Assembly (NCBI GenBank): GCA_900696525.1
Contig: CAADGL010000019.1
Location: 1-64,000 of the forward strand
Length of the DNA stretch: 64,000 nt
Reading direction: 5' to 3'
From: an uncultured Planctomycetota bacterium
Lineage (GTDB): Bacteria; Planctomycetota; Phycisphaerae; UBA1845; Fen-1342
A model generated the notes under the pieces. It saw only the letters and a list, made by a program, of their open reading frames with translations, made no database searches and was not told the DNA's origin. Position 1 is the stretch's first letter. Every line of letters begins with the position of its first letter. This document shows positions 51,700 to 64,000 of this stretch, in pieces. Position numbers and translations under genes: made by a program.

Positions 51700-53488
51700 T
51701 CAGGGCTGGCCATACACTTCGACCTGAACCGGGGCCGAAATGGCGCGCCCCAGCGTGAACAGCAGCGAGCCGTCGGCGTCGCGGTCGTCCGCCTCGCGCA
51801 CGCGCCCTTCGACATACACCCACGCGCGGTTAACTGAGATGCCGCGCACCCGGAAAAGCGGCGCGTGCCGCACACGGCTCTTGGGGTCGAAGACGAAACG
51901 CACGCGATGCTGCACGGCCTCGAGCTCGTACAGCCCCTCCGATTCGTTGAAGCCGTCGCCGTCCAAGTCGCCGGAAGCGTCTCGCACCAGGCGGCCCGAC
52001 TGGAGCGACAGCTCCGCCGGAAACTGGTAGTCCGCCGCGTGGCTCTCGGCCTCGGGTGGGCCGTCGATGTCGGGCGGCCAGACGCGGAGCATGAAAGCGG
52101 CATCGACCGTTCCCTCGGCGGGCGCGTCGCCGATCAGCAGGGCGGTGCGATCGTCGTCGCGCGTGACGGCGAAGAGCTGGCGCCGCGCCAACTCGCCCCT
52201 GGATGGCGCGCAGAGCAGGTCGGCACGCCCCTCGGCCGAGCGGGCCAGCAGCGCCCAGGCCGGCGCCGCCTCGCTCGCGGCCCTCAGCGGCATGACTCGC
52301 GCGAAGCCGCGACGGCCGTCGACCGCCAGGGCGTAGCCGACGTGCGGCGCCGTCCAGCGCGCCCCCGCGGGATCGGACGTGACGCGCACGTACACACGGC
52401 CGTCCGCGTAGATCGTGTAGCGCCAGGTGTGCCTGGGCGCTGGCCGCGCATTGACCGGACCGAAGCGCCATTCTCCGACGACGACGGCCCGGAACGCGCT
52501 CAGCTCCGCCACGTCCGTCGTGGCCTCAACGACGGCGCCCCAGTCGGCATAGTGGGCCGGGTCGTCATACGCCGGCGGAAACGCCGCCGCATCCCACCGC
52601 TCCGGCAGGGGCGTCGGCCAGGGTCCCAGGCCGGTGCGTAGGGCCAGGTTGCCGGGCGCCGCGCCGTCAGACCAGTACGAGATGCCGCCCCCGCTGAACG
52701 CCAGCTCGAAGCGCGCCGCGGCGCCGATGTGTGTTCGGCGTCCCTGGCGGAAGGCGTAGAGCGCATCGGGCGCATCGCCGCGCTTGAGCAGCTCGGCGGT
52801 GTTGTCGGCGAGCACCAGGTCATCGAGGACAAGGTCCGCGGTGTCGGCGTCGATGGCGCTCCAGGTGACGGCACGGACGTTGGCCAGGTCGATCGCGTCG
52901 CCCACCTCGGCAAGATCCTGGCGCACGAGGTTCCATCCGGCAGCCAGGCGCAACGTGCGTTGCCAGCGCGCCGGGCGGTCGCCGCCGCTCTCGATCCCGA
53001 ACTCGAGCGCCTGGCCGTTCGGAGGCGCGTAGTAGCTGGCCAGCATGAGGGCGTAGGGCCGCCAGTCGGCGGGGATGGCGAGTGACCTGGAGAAGCGGGC
53101 GTTGAGCGTCAGCCGGTCGCCTGGCTGCGCCAGGCGTGCTGCCAGGCTGCCGGCGCCGGTCTGATCCCGGGCGCGCAGCAGGTTGAGCGCCGGCTGGGCG
53201 CGGCCGGTTGTCTCGCCGGTGGGGCTTTCCACGCGGAAGAGCTCGAGTTCTTTCGGTGATTCGAACGTGGCCAGCGCTACGAACGTCCCGTGCTGAAGAT
53301 CGGGATAGGCTTTGCGCAGGCGCTCGAGCACCGGCGGGAGCTTCTCATCCGCGGCCGACGCCCGCAGCCCGCTGGTCGGCGCTGCGCAGCCGGACAGCAA
53401 CCCCAGCACGCCGAACCCGACGGCGCGCCAGCCGCGGCCGGCGCGGGCCGGGCCCGCGCGCGCCACGCGACCGCCGCACGTCGACGCG

Positions 53489-53502
<14 letters not shown>
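51700..53502 (-). CDS. Large exported lipoprotein of unknown function
   Basis: A 600-residue protein. A hydrophobic segment ends in GVLGLLSGC, a good lipobox, followed by AAPTSG. The ATG at 53502 gives a long basic leader; a GTG at 53466 would give a more usual signal peptide. The rest is beta-rich, with sugar-binding-like stretches (LVLDDLVLADN, WRYTIYADGRVYVRV) and a DLDGDGFNESEGLYELE calcium-binding-like loop near 510. No family was recognised. Its start overlaps the end of the lpd gene by 14 bases, so it is probably cotranscribed with it. Confidence 0.7.
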
Positions 53503-54967
<1,465 letters not shown>

Positions 54968-55019
54968 TGTATCACCCGGCGCGCCCCAGGAAAAGCGCGC
55001 GACCGCATCACGTCGATGG

Positions 55020-55086
55020 CAGAGCCGGGCTGTCCTCAGCCCGGAGCAGAGCAGAGCAGAGCCGGGCTGTCCTCAGCCCGGCTCTG
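55020..55086. repeat. Pair of AGAGCCGGGCTG palindromes
   Basis: CAGAGCCGGGCTG-TCCT-CAGCCCGGCTCTG (55057-55086) is a perfect 13-base-pair hairpin with a 4-base loop. A second, shorter copy at 55020-55044 is separated from it by 12 bases of AGCAGAGCAGAG. It lies between the BNR protein stop (55131, minus strand) and the lpd start. It could end the BNR transcript, but has no T-run; it resembles a dispersed palindromic repeat. Confidence 0.8.
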
Positions 55087-55130
55087 ACGTGGCGCTTGGG
55101 GCCGGGCTGGCCGTCGGCCGTCGGCCGCCG

Positions 55131-59240
<4,110 letters not shown>

Positions 59241-59389
59241 GACGGCAGCCCTCATCTGATTGTCGTGCCCGCGCAGCCGTTGAACACGCGGCATGACTCG
59301 CGCCGGGCGGAGTTTCGATCGGGTTTGACGCCCAGCCTCAGTATAACGCGCCCGCCGCCCCTCACAATCCGCCGGCGGCCCGCCAACGA

Positions 59390-61054
59390 CTATTGATCCG
59401 AACCGCGCCCGTGATCCGAGCCGCGCCCGCGATCCGAGCCGCGCCCGTGATCCGAGCCGCGCCCGTGAGGAAGCGGATGCGCCGGGCCCTGTCGCGGGAT
59501 CGCAACCCGCGCCCGCTCACGCCCGCCGTTTGCGTCAGGCTCGGCGTGGAGCGCTTCGAGAATCCCGCGAGCCTTCGCCCGCGTCTCCTCGAACTCGGCC
59601 CGCGGGTCCGATTCAGCGACGATTCCGCCGCCGACGTGCAGGTCGGCCGTGCCATCCGCGATCTGCAACGTGCGGATTGCCACGCTCATCGTCAGCCCCC
59701 CGTCGAGGCCCAGCGCGCCGATCGCGCCGGTGAACACGCCGCGCGGCGCCGGCTCCAGCTCGCGAATCACCTGGCAGGCGCGGATCTTCGGTACGCCGCT
59801 GATCGACCCGGCCGGGAAGCAGGCGGCCAGTGCCGCGAGGGCGTCGGCCCCGCTGGCCAGCCGCCCGCGCACGTCTGCGAGCGTATGAAAGACGCGCGCA
59901 TGGGCTTCGACGCGCCGCGCGTTCGTGACTTCGACCGAGCCCGGCCGGCAGACGCGTCCGAGGTCGTTGCGGTGCAGATCGACGATCATGGCCAGCTCGG
60001 CCGCGTCCTTGGCCGAGCCGAGCAGGTCGCTCAGTTCCCCGCGGTCCAGCGCCGGGTCCAGGTGTCGCGGCCGCGTGCCCTTGATCGGGCGCGTGAGCAC
60101 CTCCGCGCCGCGGACCTGGAGGAACAGCTCGGGCGAGACGGATGCCACCGCCCGCACCCGCTCAGGCGGCACGCGATCGACAAGCGACGCGCCAGCCGCG
60201 GGCGACTCGGCCCAGGTGAGCAGGGCCCCGTAGGGCGCCGGGTTCGCGCGGCGCACCCGCACGTACGTCTCCCACGGACAGCCGACGCCGCTCAGCCGCA
60301 GCCGGCGCGAGAGATTCACCTGGTAAACGTCGCCCGCCGAGATGTAATCGAGCGCCCGCCGCACCATGCGCTCGTGCTCGCCGGCATCGTGGCCGGCGCT
60401 GACCGTGATGCGGCGCGGGCCGCGCAATGGCAACGGCGGCGCGGCGCAGGCCGCGTTCCACTGCTCCGCGTCCGGTTCGAACGGTCGCGGCGTCAGCCCG
60501 AGGCGCTCGCACGGGCCGTCGGCGGCGAGCAGCCGGGCGCGGCGCGTAGACGCGTCGAACACGATCACGCGATCGAACAGGGCCAGGCGCATCAGCGGCA
60601 GGCCGAGTCCGTCGGCGGGGCACGCGCGCTGGGCGGATCGACTCCCCGCGGCCATGCGCGGCTCGAGCAGCTCAGCCGCGCCGAATCCGACGAAGCCAAT
60701 CCAGCCCGGGCCCAGGCCGTCGAGCGCGGCGCAGCGCGGCAGTCGGTCGTGCGCGCGCCGCCATAGCTGCCAGCCGTCCGGGTCCGTGTCGACGATGCGC
60801 CCGCCGATGCGCAGAAGGGCCGGTCCGCCGGGCCGGCCGTCGGGCGCGGCGGGCTGCTCAAGGACGGCGAGCGGGTCGAATGCGAGCAGGCTGGCGCCCG
60901 CGGGCCGGCCGAGGTGGTCCTGCGCATCGAGCCAGGCCAGCTCCGCCGCGGGACGGGCGCGGCGGATGGCCTCGATGGCGGCGGGCGGGTCGTCGGGGCA
61001 TTGAAGGTCGCGAATCACGCACACGTCGATGCTCCGCCGCCGGGTGGGGGGCAT
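59390..61054 (-). CDS. pabB: Aminodeoxychorismate synthase component I
   Basis: A 554-residue chorismate-using enzyme for folate synthesis. From the ATG at 61054 the N-terminal domain precedes the chorismate-binding core: SAGDVYQVNLSRRL, PIKGTRPRH with Lys325 (Lys marks PabB; anthranilate synthase has PIAGT), ELAMIVDLHRNDLGRVC, PAGSISGVPKIRACQVI and FTGAIGALGLDGG. The domain ends about 45 residues before the stop. The last ~32 residues (GPAHPLPHGRGSDHGRGSDR and on) are read from an 18-base tandem repeat and are not part of the family. The gene is divergent from motA. Confidence 0.92.
   Translation of the reverse strand: MPPTRRRSIDVCVIRDLQCPDDPPAAIEAIRRARPAAELAWLDAQDHLGRPAGASLLAFDPLAVLEQPAAPDGRPGGPALLRIGGRIVDTDPDGWQLWRRAHDRLPRCAALDGLGPGWIGFVGFGAAELLEPRMAAGSRSAQRACPADGLGLPLMRLALFDRVIVFDASTRRARLLAADGPCERLGLTPRPFEPDAEQWNAACAAPPLPLRGPRRITVSAGHDAGEHERMVRRALDYISAGDVYQVNLSRRLRLSGVGCPWETYVRVRRANPAPYGALLTWAESPAAGASLVDRVPPERVRAVASVSPELFLQVRGAEVLTRPIKGTRPRHLDPALDRGELSDLLGSAKDAAELAMIVDLHRNDLGRVCRPGSVEVTNARRVEAHARVFHTLADVRGRLASGADALAALAACFPAGSISGVPKIRACQVIRELEPAPRGVFTGAIGALGLDGGLTMSVAIRTLQIADGTADLHVGGGIVAESDPRAEFEETRAKARGILEALHAEPDANGGRERARVAIPRQGPAHPLPHGRGSDHGRGSDRGRGSDHGRGSDQ
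59395..59483 (-). repeat. Tandem 18-base repeat within the 3' end of pabB
   Basis: Four 18-base units (59395-59466), each beginning GATCCGA and containing CCGCGCCCG, end in a flank (59467-59483) holding GGAAGCGG and TGCGCC. The flank and core match the array at 25253-25351, but the unit here is 18 bases, a multiple of three. On the minus strand it is read in the pabB frame as HGRGSD-type hexapeptides up to the stop at 59390. Confidence 0.9.
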
Positions 61055-61255
61055 CCGGGTCGCTCGCGCCGCGTGCCCCACGTGAGAGCATACGAGAGGC
61101 GGCCGTTTATGGGAGCGCGGCGCGATTCGCGCGGCGTGTGGTGATGAGCGGGGCGGCAAGTGGAGGGGGGCGTTGAATCGGTCGATGCCCAATGGCGCGG
61201 TGTCGTCGCTCCGTCGCGAGCAGGCGTGTTTTCGGACTGGGGCAGAGAGGGAGTT

Positions 61256-62038
61256 ATGGACGTTGCGAGTCTGATCGGGCTTCTGATCTGCGGTTCGTGC
61301 CTGGGGTTCGTGCTGTTCGAGGCGTCGCACGGGCACCTGGCGATGTTTTATTCGCAGGAAGGCGTGCTGATGGTGATCGGGGGCAGCATCAGCGTGGTGT
61401 TCATGGCGATGCCGCTGGACAAGCTGAAGGCGGTGCCGGGCTACGTGAAGCGGTTCATGTTCCACAAGGGTCTGAGCAGCGTAGAGGTGATCAGGCAGGT
61501 GGCGAAGCTGAGCGAGAAGGCGCGGTGCGAGGGCATTCTGGCGCTGGAGAACGACATCAAGAGCATCAACGACCGTTTTCTGAGCGCGGGGCTGCGGATG
61601 GCGGTGGACGGCCAGACGCCGGAGTCGATCGAGGCGACGCTGCGCATGGAGATCATGGCCATGCAGGAGCGGCACAAGGCCGGCAAGAAGTTCTTCGACC
61701 TGATCAAGCTCTATGGTCCGGGCTACGGCCTGGTCGGGACGCTCGTGGGGCAGGTGGGCATGTTCGGAAACCTGGCCAGCGGCGACATCGGCAAGATGGG
61801 CCACATGCTGGCGATCGCGGTGGTGGCGACCATGTACGGCGCCATCGTGGCCAACGCCATCGCCGGCCCGATCGGTGACAAGCTGGCCCTGCGCTCGAGC
61901 GAGGAGATCGTCACGCGCGAGATGATGTTGCAGGGCATCCTGTCGATCCAGGCCGGCGACAACCCGCGCCTGACCCTCGACAAGATGGCCGCTTTCATCC
62001 CCTTCCCGAGCCGCGAGAAGCTGAAGGCGGCGGCGTGA
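61256..62038 (+). CDS. motA: MotA/TolQ/ExbB-type proton channel protein
   Basis: A 260-residue membrane protein; GAGAGGGAG lies just before the ATG at 61256. Helix one starts at residue 4 (SLIGLLICGSCLGFVLFEAS), a second follows (EGVLMVIGGSISVVFMAMPL), and the last two are near 155-205 (LYGPGYGLVGTLVGQVGMFG; MLAIAVVATMYGAIVANAIA), with a large cytoplasmic loop between as in MotA. It is followed by motB 68 bases later. Together they form an ion-driven stator. No flagellar genes are in the window, so the partner motor is unknown. Confidence 0.93.
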   Translation: MDVASLIGLLICGSCLGFVLFEASHGHLAMFYSQEGVLMVIGGSISVVFMAMPLDKLKAVPGYVKRFMFHKGLSSVEVIRQVAKLSEKARCEGILALENDIKSINDRFLSAGLRMAVDGQTPESIEATLRMEIMAMQERHKAGKKFFDLIKLYGPGYGLVGTLVGQVGMFGNLASGDIGKMGHMLAIAVVATMYGAIVANAIAGPIGDKLALRSSEEIVTREMMLQGILSIQAGDNPRLTLDKMAAFIPFPSREKLKAAA

Positions 62039-62106
62039 AGCCTCGGCCGGCGCAAGAGCGCCGGAATCGCTGAGTCAGGAGTCGGCGCAATGCGGAGCCG
62101 CGTGTC

Positions 62107-62859
62107 ATGAGCTCGCACGGCAAGGGCCACGGCGCGAAGATCGAGGAAGAGCATCACGAGGGCGCGCCCGAGTGGCTGATCTCCTTCGCCGACAACGTCG
62201 CGCTGATGATGGGCTTCTTCGTCATCCTGCTGGCGATGAACATGAAGCCGGTCAACGATTCGATCGGCGGCAGTCCGTACGAGCACGACAACCCGCCCAC
62301 CACGACGCCCTCGGCCCAGATGCTCGACTGGGCGATCGCGCTGCGCGAGGCCTTCAATAACCCCATCGATCCCGAGTCGCCCTCCGATGCGCTGCTGGCG
62401 GCGCGGCTGGTGGAGCGCGAGCGCGAAGGCAAGGCCGTGCAGCGCGGCCCGCGCGGCCAGCACGAAGCCGTGAACACGCTGCGGCCGACCGACTACTACG
62501 GCCTGGCCGGGCTCGTGCACTTCCGCGCCCGCAGCAACGCGCTCGACGAGGCCGGCCGCACGCAGGTGCGCCAGATCGCCGAGCACGTGCGCGGCCTGCG
62601 CTCCATTGTCGAGGTGCGCGGCCATTGCAGCGCCGCCGAGGCGGCCGACTCGAACGATCGCGGCATGCGGTTCTCGGGCGAGCGGGCCTTCGCGGTGGCG
62701 CAGGAGCTGGTGGCGCAGGGCGTCGGTTGGGAGCTGCTGCACGTGATCGCCTGCGGGCGGAACGACCGGGCCAGCGAGCGCGACTACGACCGCTTCGCCT
62801 CCGAGGCCAACCAGCGCGTCGAGGTCGTCGTGACCAGCAACACGCTCGAGGAGCCATAG
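62107..62859 (+). CDS. motB: MotB-like OmpA-family stator protein
   Basis: A 250-residue protein. A charged N-terminus precedes a single helix, EWLISFADNVALMMGFFVIL, with the ion-carrying Asp at 29 (SFAD). The linker holds Pro/Thr-rich sequence. The C-terminal half is an OmpA/MotB peptidoglycan-binding domain (LAGLVHFRARSNALDEAGRT, IVEVRGHCSAAEA, FSGERAFAVAQELV, SEANQRVEVVVTSN). It anchors the MotA channel to the wall. It is the second gene of motA-motB and may also belong to a gliding or pilus-linked motor. Confidence 0.92.
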   Translation: MSSHGKGHGAKIEEEHHEGAPEWLISFADNVALMMGFFVILLAMNMKPVNDSIGGSPYEHDNPPTTTPSAQMLDWAIALREAFNNPIDPESPSDALLAARLVEREREGKAVQRGPRGQHEAVNTLRPTDYYGLAGLVHFRARSNALDEAGRTQVRQIAEHVRGLRSIVEVRGHCSAAEAADSNDRGMRFSGERAFAVAQELVAQGVGWELLHVIACGRNDRASERDYDRFASEANQRVEVVVTSNTLEEP

Positions 62860-62898
62860 ACGCGCAGTCGAGAAGCCGTTGCTCGCCCCACTGATTGC

Positions 62899-63073
62899 GA
62901 GCCGCGAGCGCCAGCGAGCGTACGCGTCGCATGAGCGTCGGGCGCTCGGTCATCGGGCCACGCCAGCGCCGAGCGTTCGAGCCAAGACGCCCGGCGCAAT
63001 GCTCGCAGTACGATCCTGCAAGCGACCCCCGATCCTGACGTTTCGGCACTCGCTTGCGCTCGCGGCTCGTACG
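62899..63073. repeat. Inverted pair of the 46-base repeat core
   Basis: GAGCCGCGAGCGCCAGCGAG at 62899-62918 (extending to TACG at 62924) is the reverse complement of the repeat core at 1-138. A forward copy, CACTCGCTTGCGCTCGCGGC, starts at 63047 and continues CTCGTACG to 63073. The two face each other across ~120 bases with no gene, between motB and the small CxxC protein. Confidence 0.8.
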
Positions 63074-63117
63074 CCCGGCGTTCACCAGCGCCTCGTTCCC
63101 GGCCGATAGCCAGTGAC

Positions 63118-63342
63118 ATGCCCCCGTCGCCCGATTCGAGCGTCGATTGTCACGACGGCGACCCCACTGCGCAGGCTCGGCCTTTCATCGGCATCCTGTT
63201 CGAGTGCTGCGGGCACTATGTCCGCGTCTACCGCCGGCCCAGCGAACGCCAGTACGTCGCGCGCTGTCCCGGATGCCTGCGCGTCGTGCGCGTCGCGGTC
63301 GGTCCGGAGGGCACGAGCGCGCGGATCTTCCGCGCCCGGTGA
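63118..63342 (+). CDS. Small CxxC protein, probable zinc ribbon
   Basis: A 74-residue protein from the ATG at 63118. After ~20 variable residues comes RPFIGILFECCGHYVRVYRR, then YVARCPGCLRVVRVAVGPEG and TSARIFRAR. A CC pair and a CPGC pair spaced 25 residues apart suggest a small treble-clef or zinc ribbon. It resembles a short conserved planctomycete family known only as hypothetical proteins (recalled, not searched). It converges on the NeuD-like gene with two bases between their stops. Confidence 0.7.
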   Translation: MPPSPDSSVDCHDGDPTAQARPFIGILFECCGHYVRVYRRPSERQYVARCPGCLRVVRVAVGPEGTSARIFRAR

Positions 63343-63344
63343 GC

Positions 63345-64000
63345 TCAGATCGGCTCGGAGACCTGCGCCGCCGCGCCGGCTCTGACCGTCGCGGGCATGC
63401 CGTCGGCGCTGGCGCGGTCGGGGATATCGCGGATCACGACGGCGCCCGGCGCGACGCGCGCCCGCCGGCCGATCCGCCTTCCGGGAATGACGCAGGTGCC
63501 GATGCCCAGAGTCGCGAACGCGCCGACGCGCACGCCGCCTGCCAGGCGCACGGCCGGGTGCAGGAAGGCGGCGGTTCCGACGACGTTGTCGTGCTCGACG
63601 ATGGCGCCGGTGGAGATGATCGCGTGATCGCCGATGCGCGCGTGCACGCAGATGATCGCCCGGGCGCCGATGATGAGGTGGCGGCCCAGGCGGGCCGACG
63701 GCGAGACGCTCGCCAGCGGGTGAATGGCGCTGATGAGCTCCGCCCCGGCGTCGCGCAGCCGGCGCGCCAGGCGGACGCGCGCCAGGCTATCGCCGACGGC
63801 GACGATCATGGCGCGGACGCCCTTGCGGATGAGCAGCCGGGCGGCGGCGACTCCACCGAGGATGGGGAGGTTGTCGATGTTCTGGTGATGCCGGGCCGGG
63901 TCGGAGTCGAGGTAGCCGTGGATGCGCCAGGCCCCGGACTGGGCGAGGGTATCGCGGACCATGCGACCGAGGGCCGAAGCCCCGTAGATAACGACGTCGC
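63345..64000 (-). CDS. NeuD-like sugar O-acyltransferase, 5' end missing
   Basis: The reading frame is open to the window edge (64000), so the start lies outside. The first visible residues, DVVIYGASALGRMVRDTLAQ, form the small Rossmann fold of NeuD/PglD proteins, so only a few N-terminal residues are missing. A left-handed beta helix follows with hexapeptide repeats: SARLGRHLIIGARAIICVHA, RIGDHAIISTGAIVEHDNVV, VRVGAFATLGIGTCVIPG, RRIGRRARVAPGAVV. It would transfer an acetyl group to an amino or hydroxyl group of a nucleotide sugar. The neighbouring genes upstream are unknown. Confidence 0.88.
   Translation of the reverse strand, partial: DVVIYGASALGRMVRDTLAQSGAWRIHGYLDSDPARHHQNIDNLPILGGVAAARLLIRKGVRAMIVAVGDSLARVRLARRLRDAGAELISAIHPLASVSPSARLGRHLIIGARAIICVHARIGDHAIISTGAIVEHDNVVGTAAFLHPAVRLAGGVRVGAFATLGIGTCVIPGRRIGRRARVAPGAVVIRDIPDRASADGMPATVRAGAAAQVSEPI

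Noticed and set aside
59390-61054. Anthranilate synthase TrpE
   Set aside because: Lys in PIKGT marks the aminodeoxychorismate synthase group; TrpE has Ala at that position.

Overview
The window is very GC-rich, densely coded bacterial DNA. Several features point to Planctomycetota, probably a Phycisphaerae-like lineage (inference): a PEP-CTERM secreted protein, a YdjY-domain protein, membrane proteins ending in a CxxCGYDLRG-type zinc ribbon, very large secreted and pseudopilin-like proteins, an anchor of the mycobacterial Sdh1 type, and families of short GC-rich intergenic repeats. No rRNA, tRNA, CRISPR array, transposase, prophage or replication origin was recognised. Most genes lie on the minus strand in runs with 4-base ATGA stop/start overlaps.

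Layout. 1-6.2 kb: a tandem repeat, a secreted DUF4139-like protein, recG, a LysM lipoprotein and two small secreted proteins, one with a PEP-CTERM tail. 6.3-12.4 kb: a glycogen operon, glgX-glgB-malQ. 12.7-16.7 kb: a giant GspK/PilX-like pseudopilin. 16.7-17.3 kb: a non-coding stretch with two minus-strand terminators. 17.3-24.0 kb: a nucleotide-sugar operon (rfbF, RmlC-like cupin, CmcI-like methyltransferase, DegT aminotransferase, formyltransferase) divergent from a large CgeB-like glycosyltransferase. 24.0-26.9 kb: homoserine dehydrogenase and a cystathionine gamma-synthase-like enzyme. 27.5-31.2 kb: sdhC-sdhA-sdhB with a dead HepT toxin fragment between sdhA and sdhB. 31.2-34.8 kb: a TPR protein, a zinc-ribbon membrane protein, an enoyl-CoA hydratase/3-hydroxyacyl-CoA dehydrogenase pair and ispD.

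34.8-46.1 kb: a membrane/spermidine-synthase/TPR fusion, a YdjY protein, a secretin and an alpha-2-macroglobulin-like protein. 46.1-49.2 kb: a tightly overlapped operon of HEAT lipoprotein, RsbW-like kinase, STAS protein, MlaE permease and a long RNase HII. 49.4-51.6 kb: an ATP-dependent DNA ligase translationally coupled to a BRCT-HTH-TPR fusion protein. 51.7-59.2 kb: a lipoprotein, dihydrolipoyl dehydrogenase and a 1369-residue BNR/PDZ/EF-hand protein. 59.4-64.0 kb: pabB whose 3' end reads through a GC-rich repeat, motA-motB, a small CxxC protein and a NeuD-like acyltransferase cut by the window end.

Most genes are housekeeping or envelope functions. The points most worth following are the ligase/BRCT-HTH-TPR pair, the CDP-sugar operon that lacks its expected dehydratase, the Sdh1-type anchor with its Cys/His set, the HepT relic inside the sdh operon, the partner-switch module joined to MlaE, and the dispersed repeats, one of which is translated in frame as the tail of pabB.
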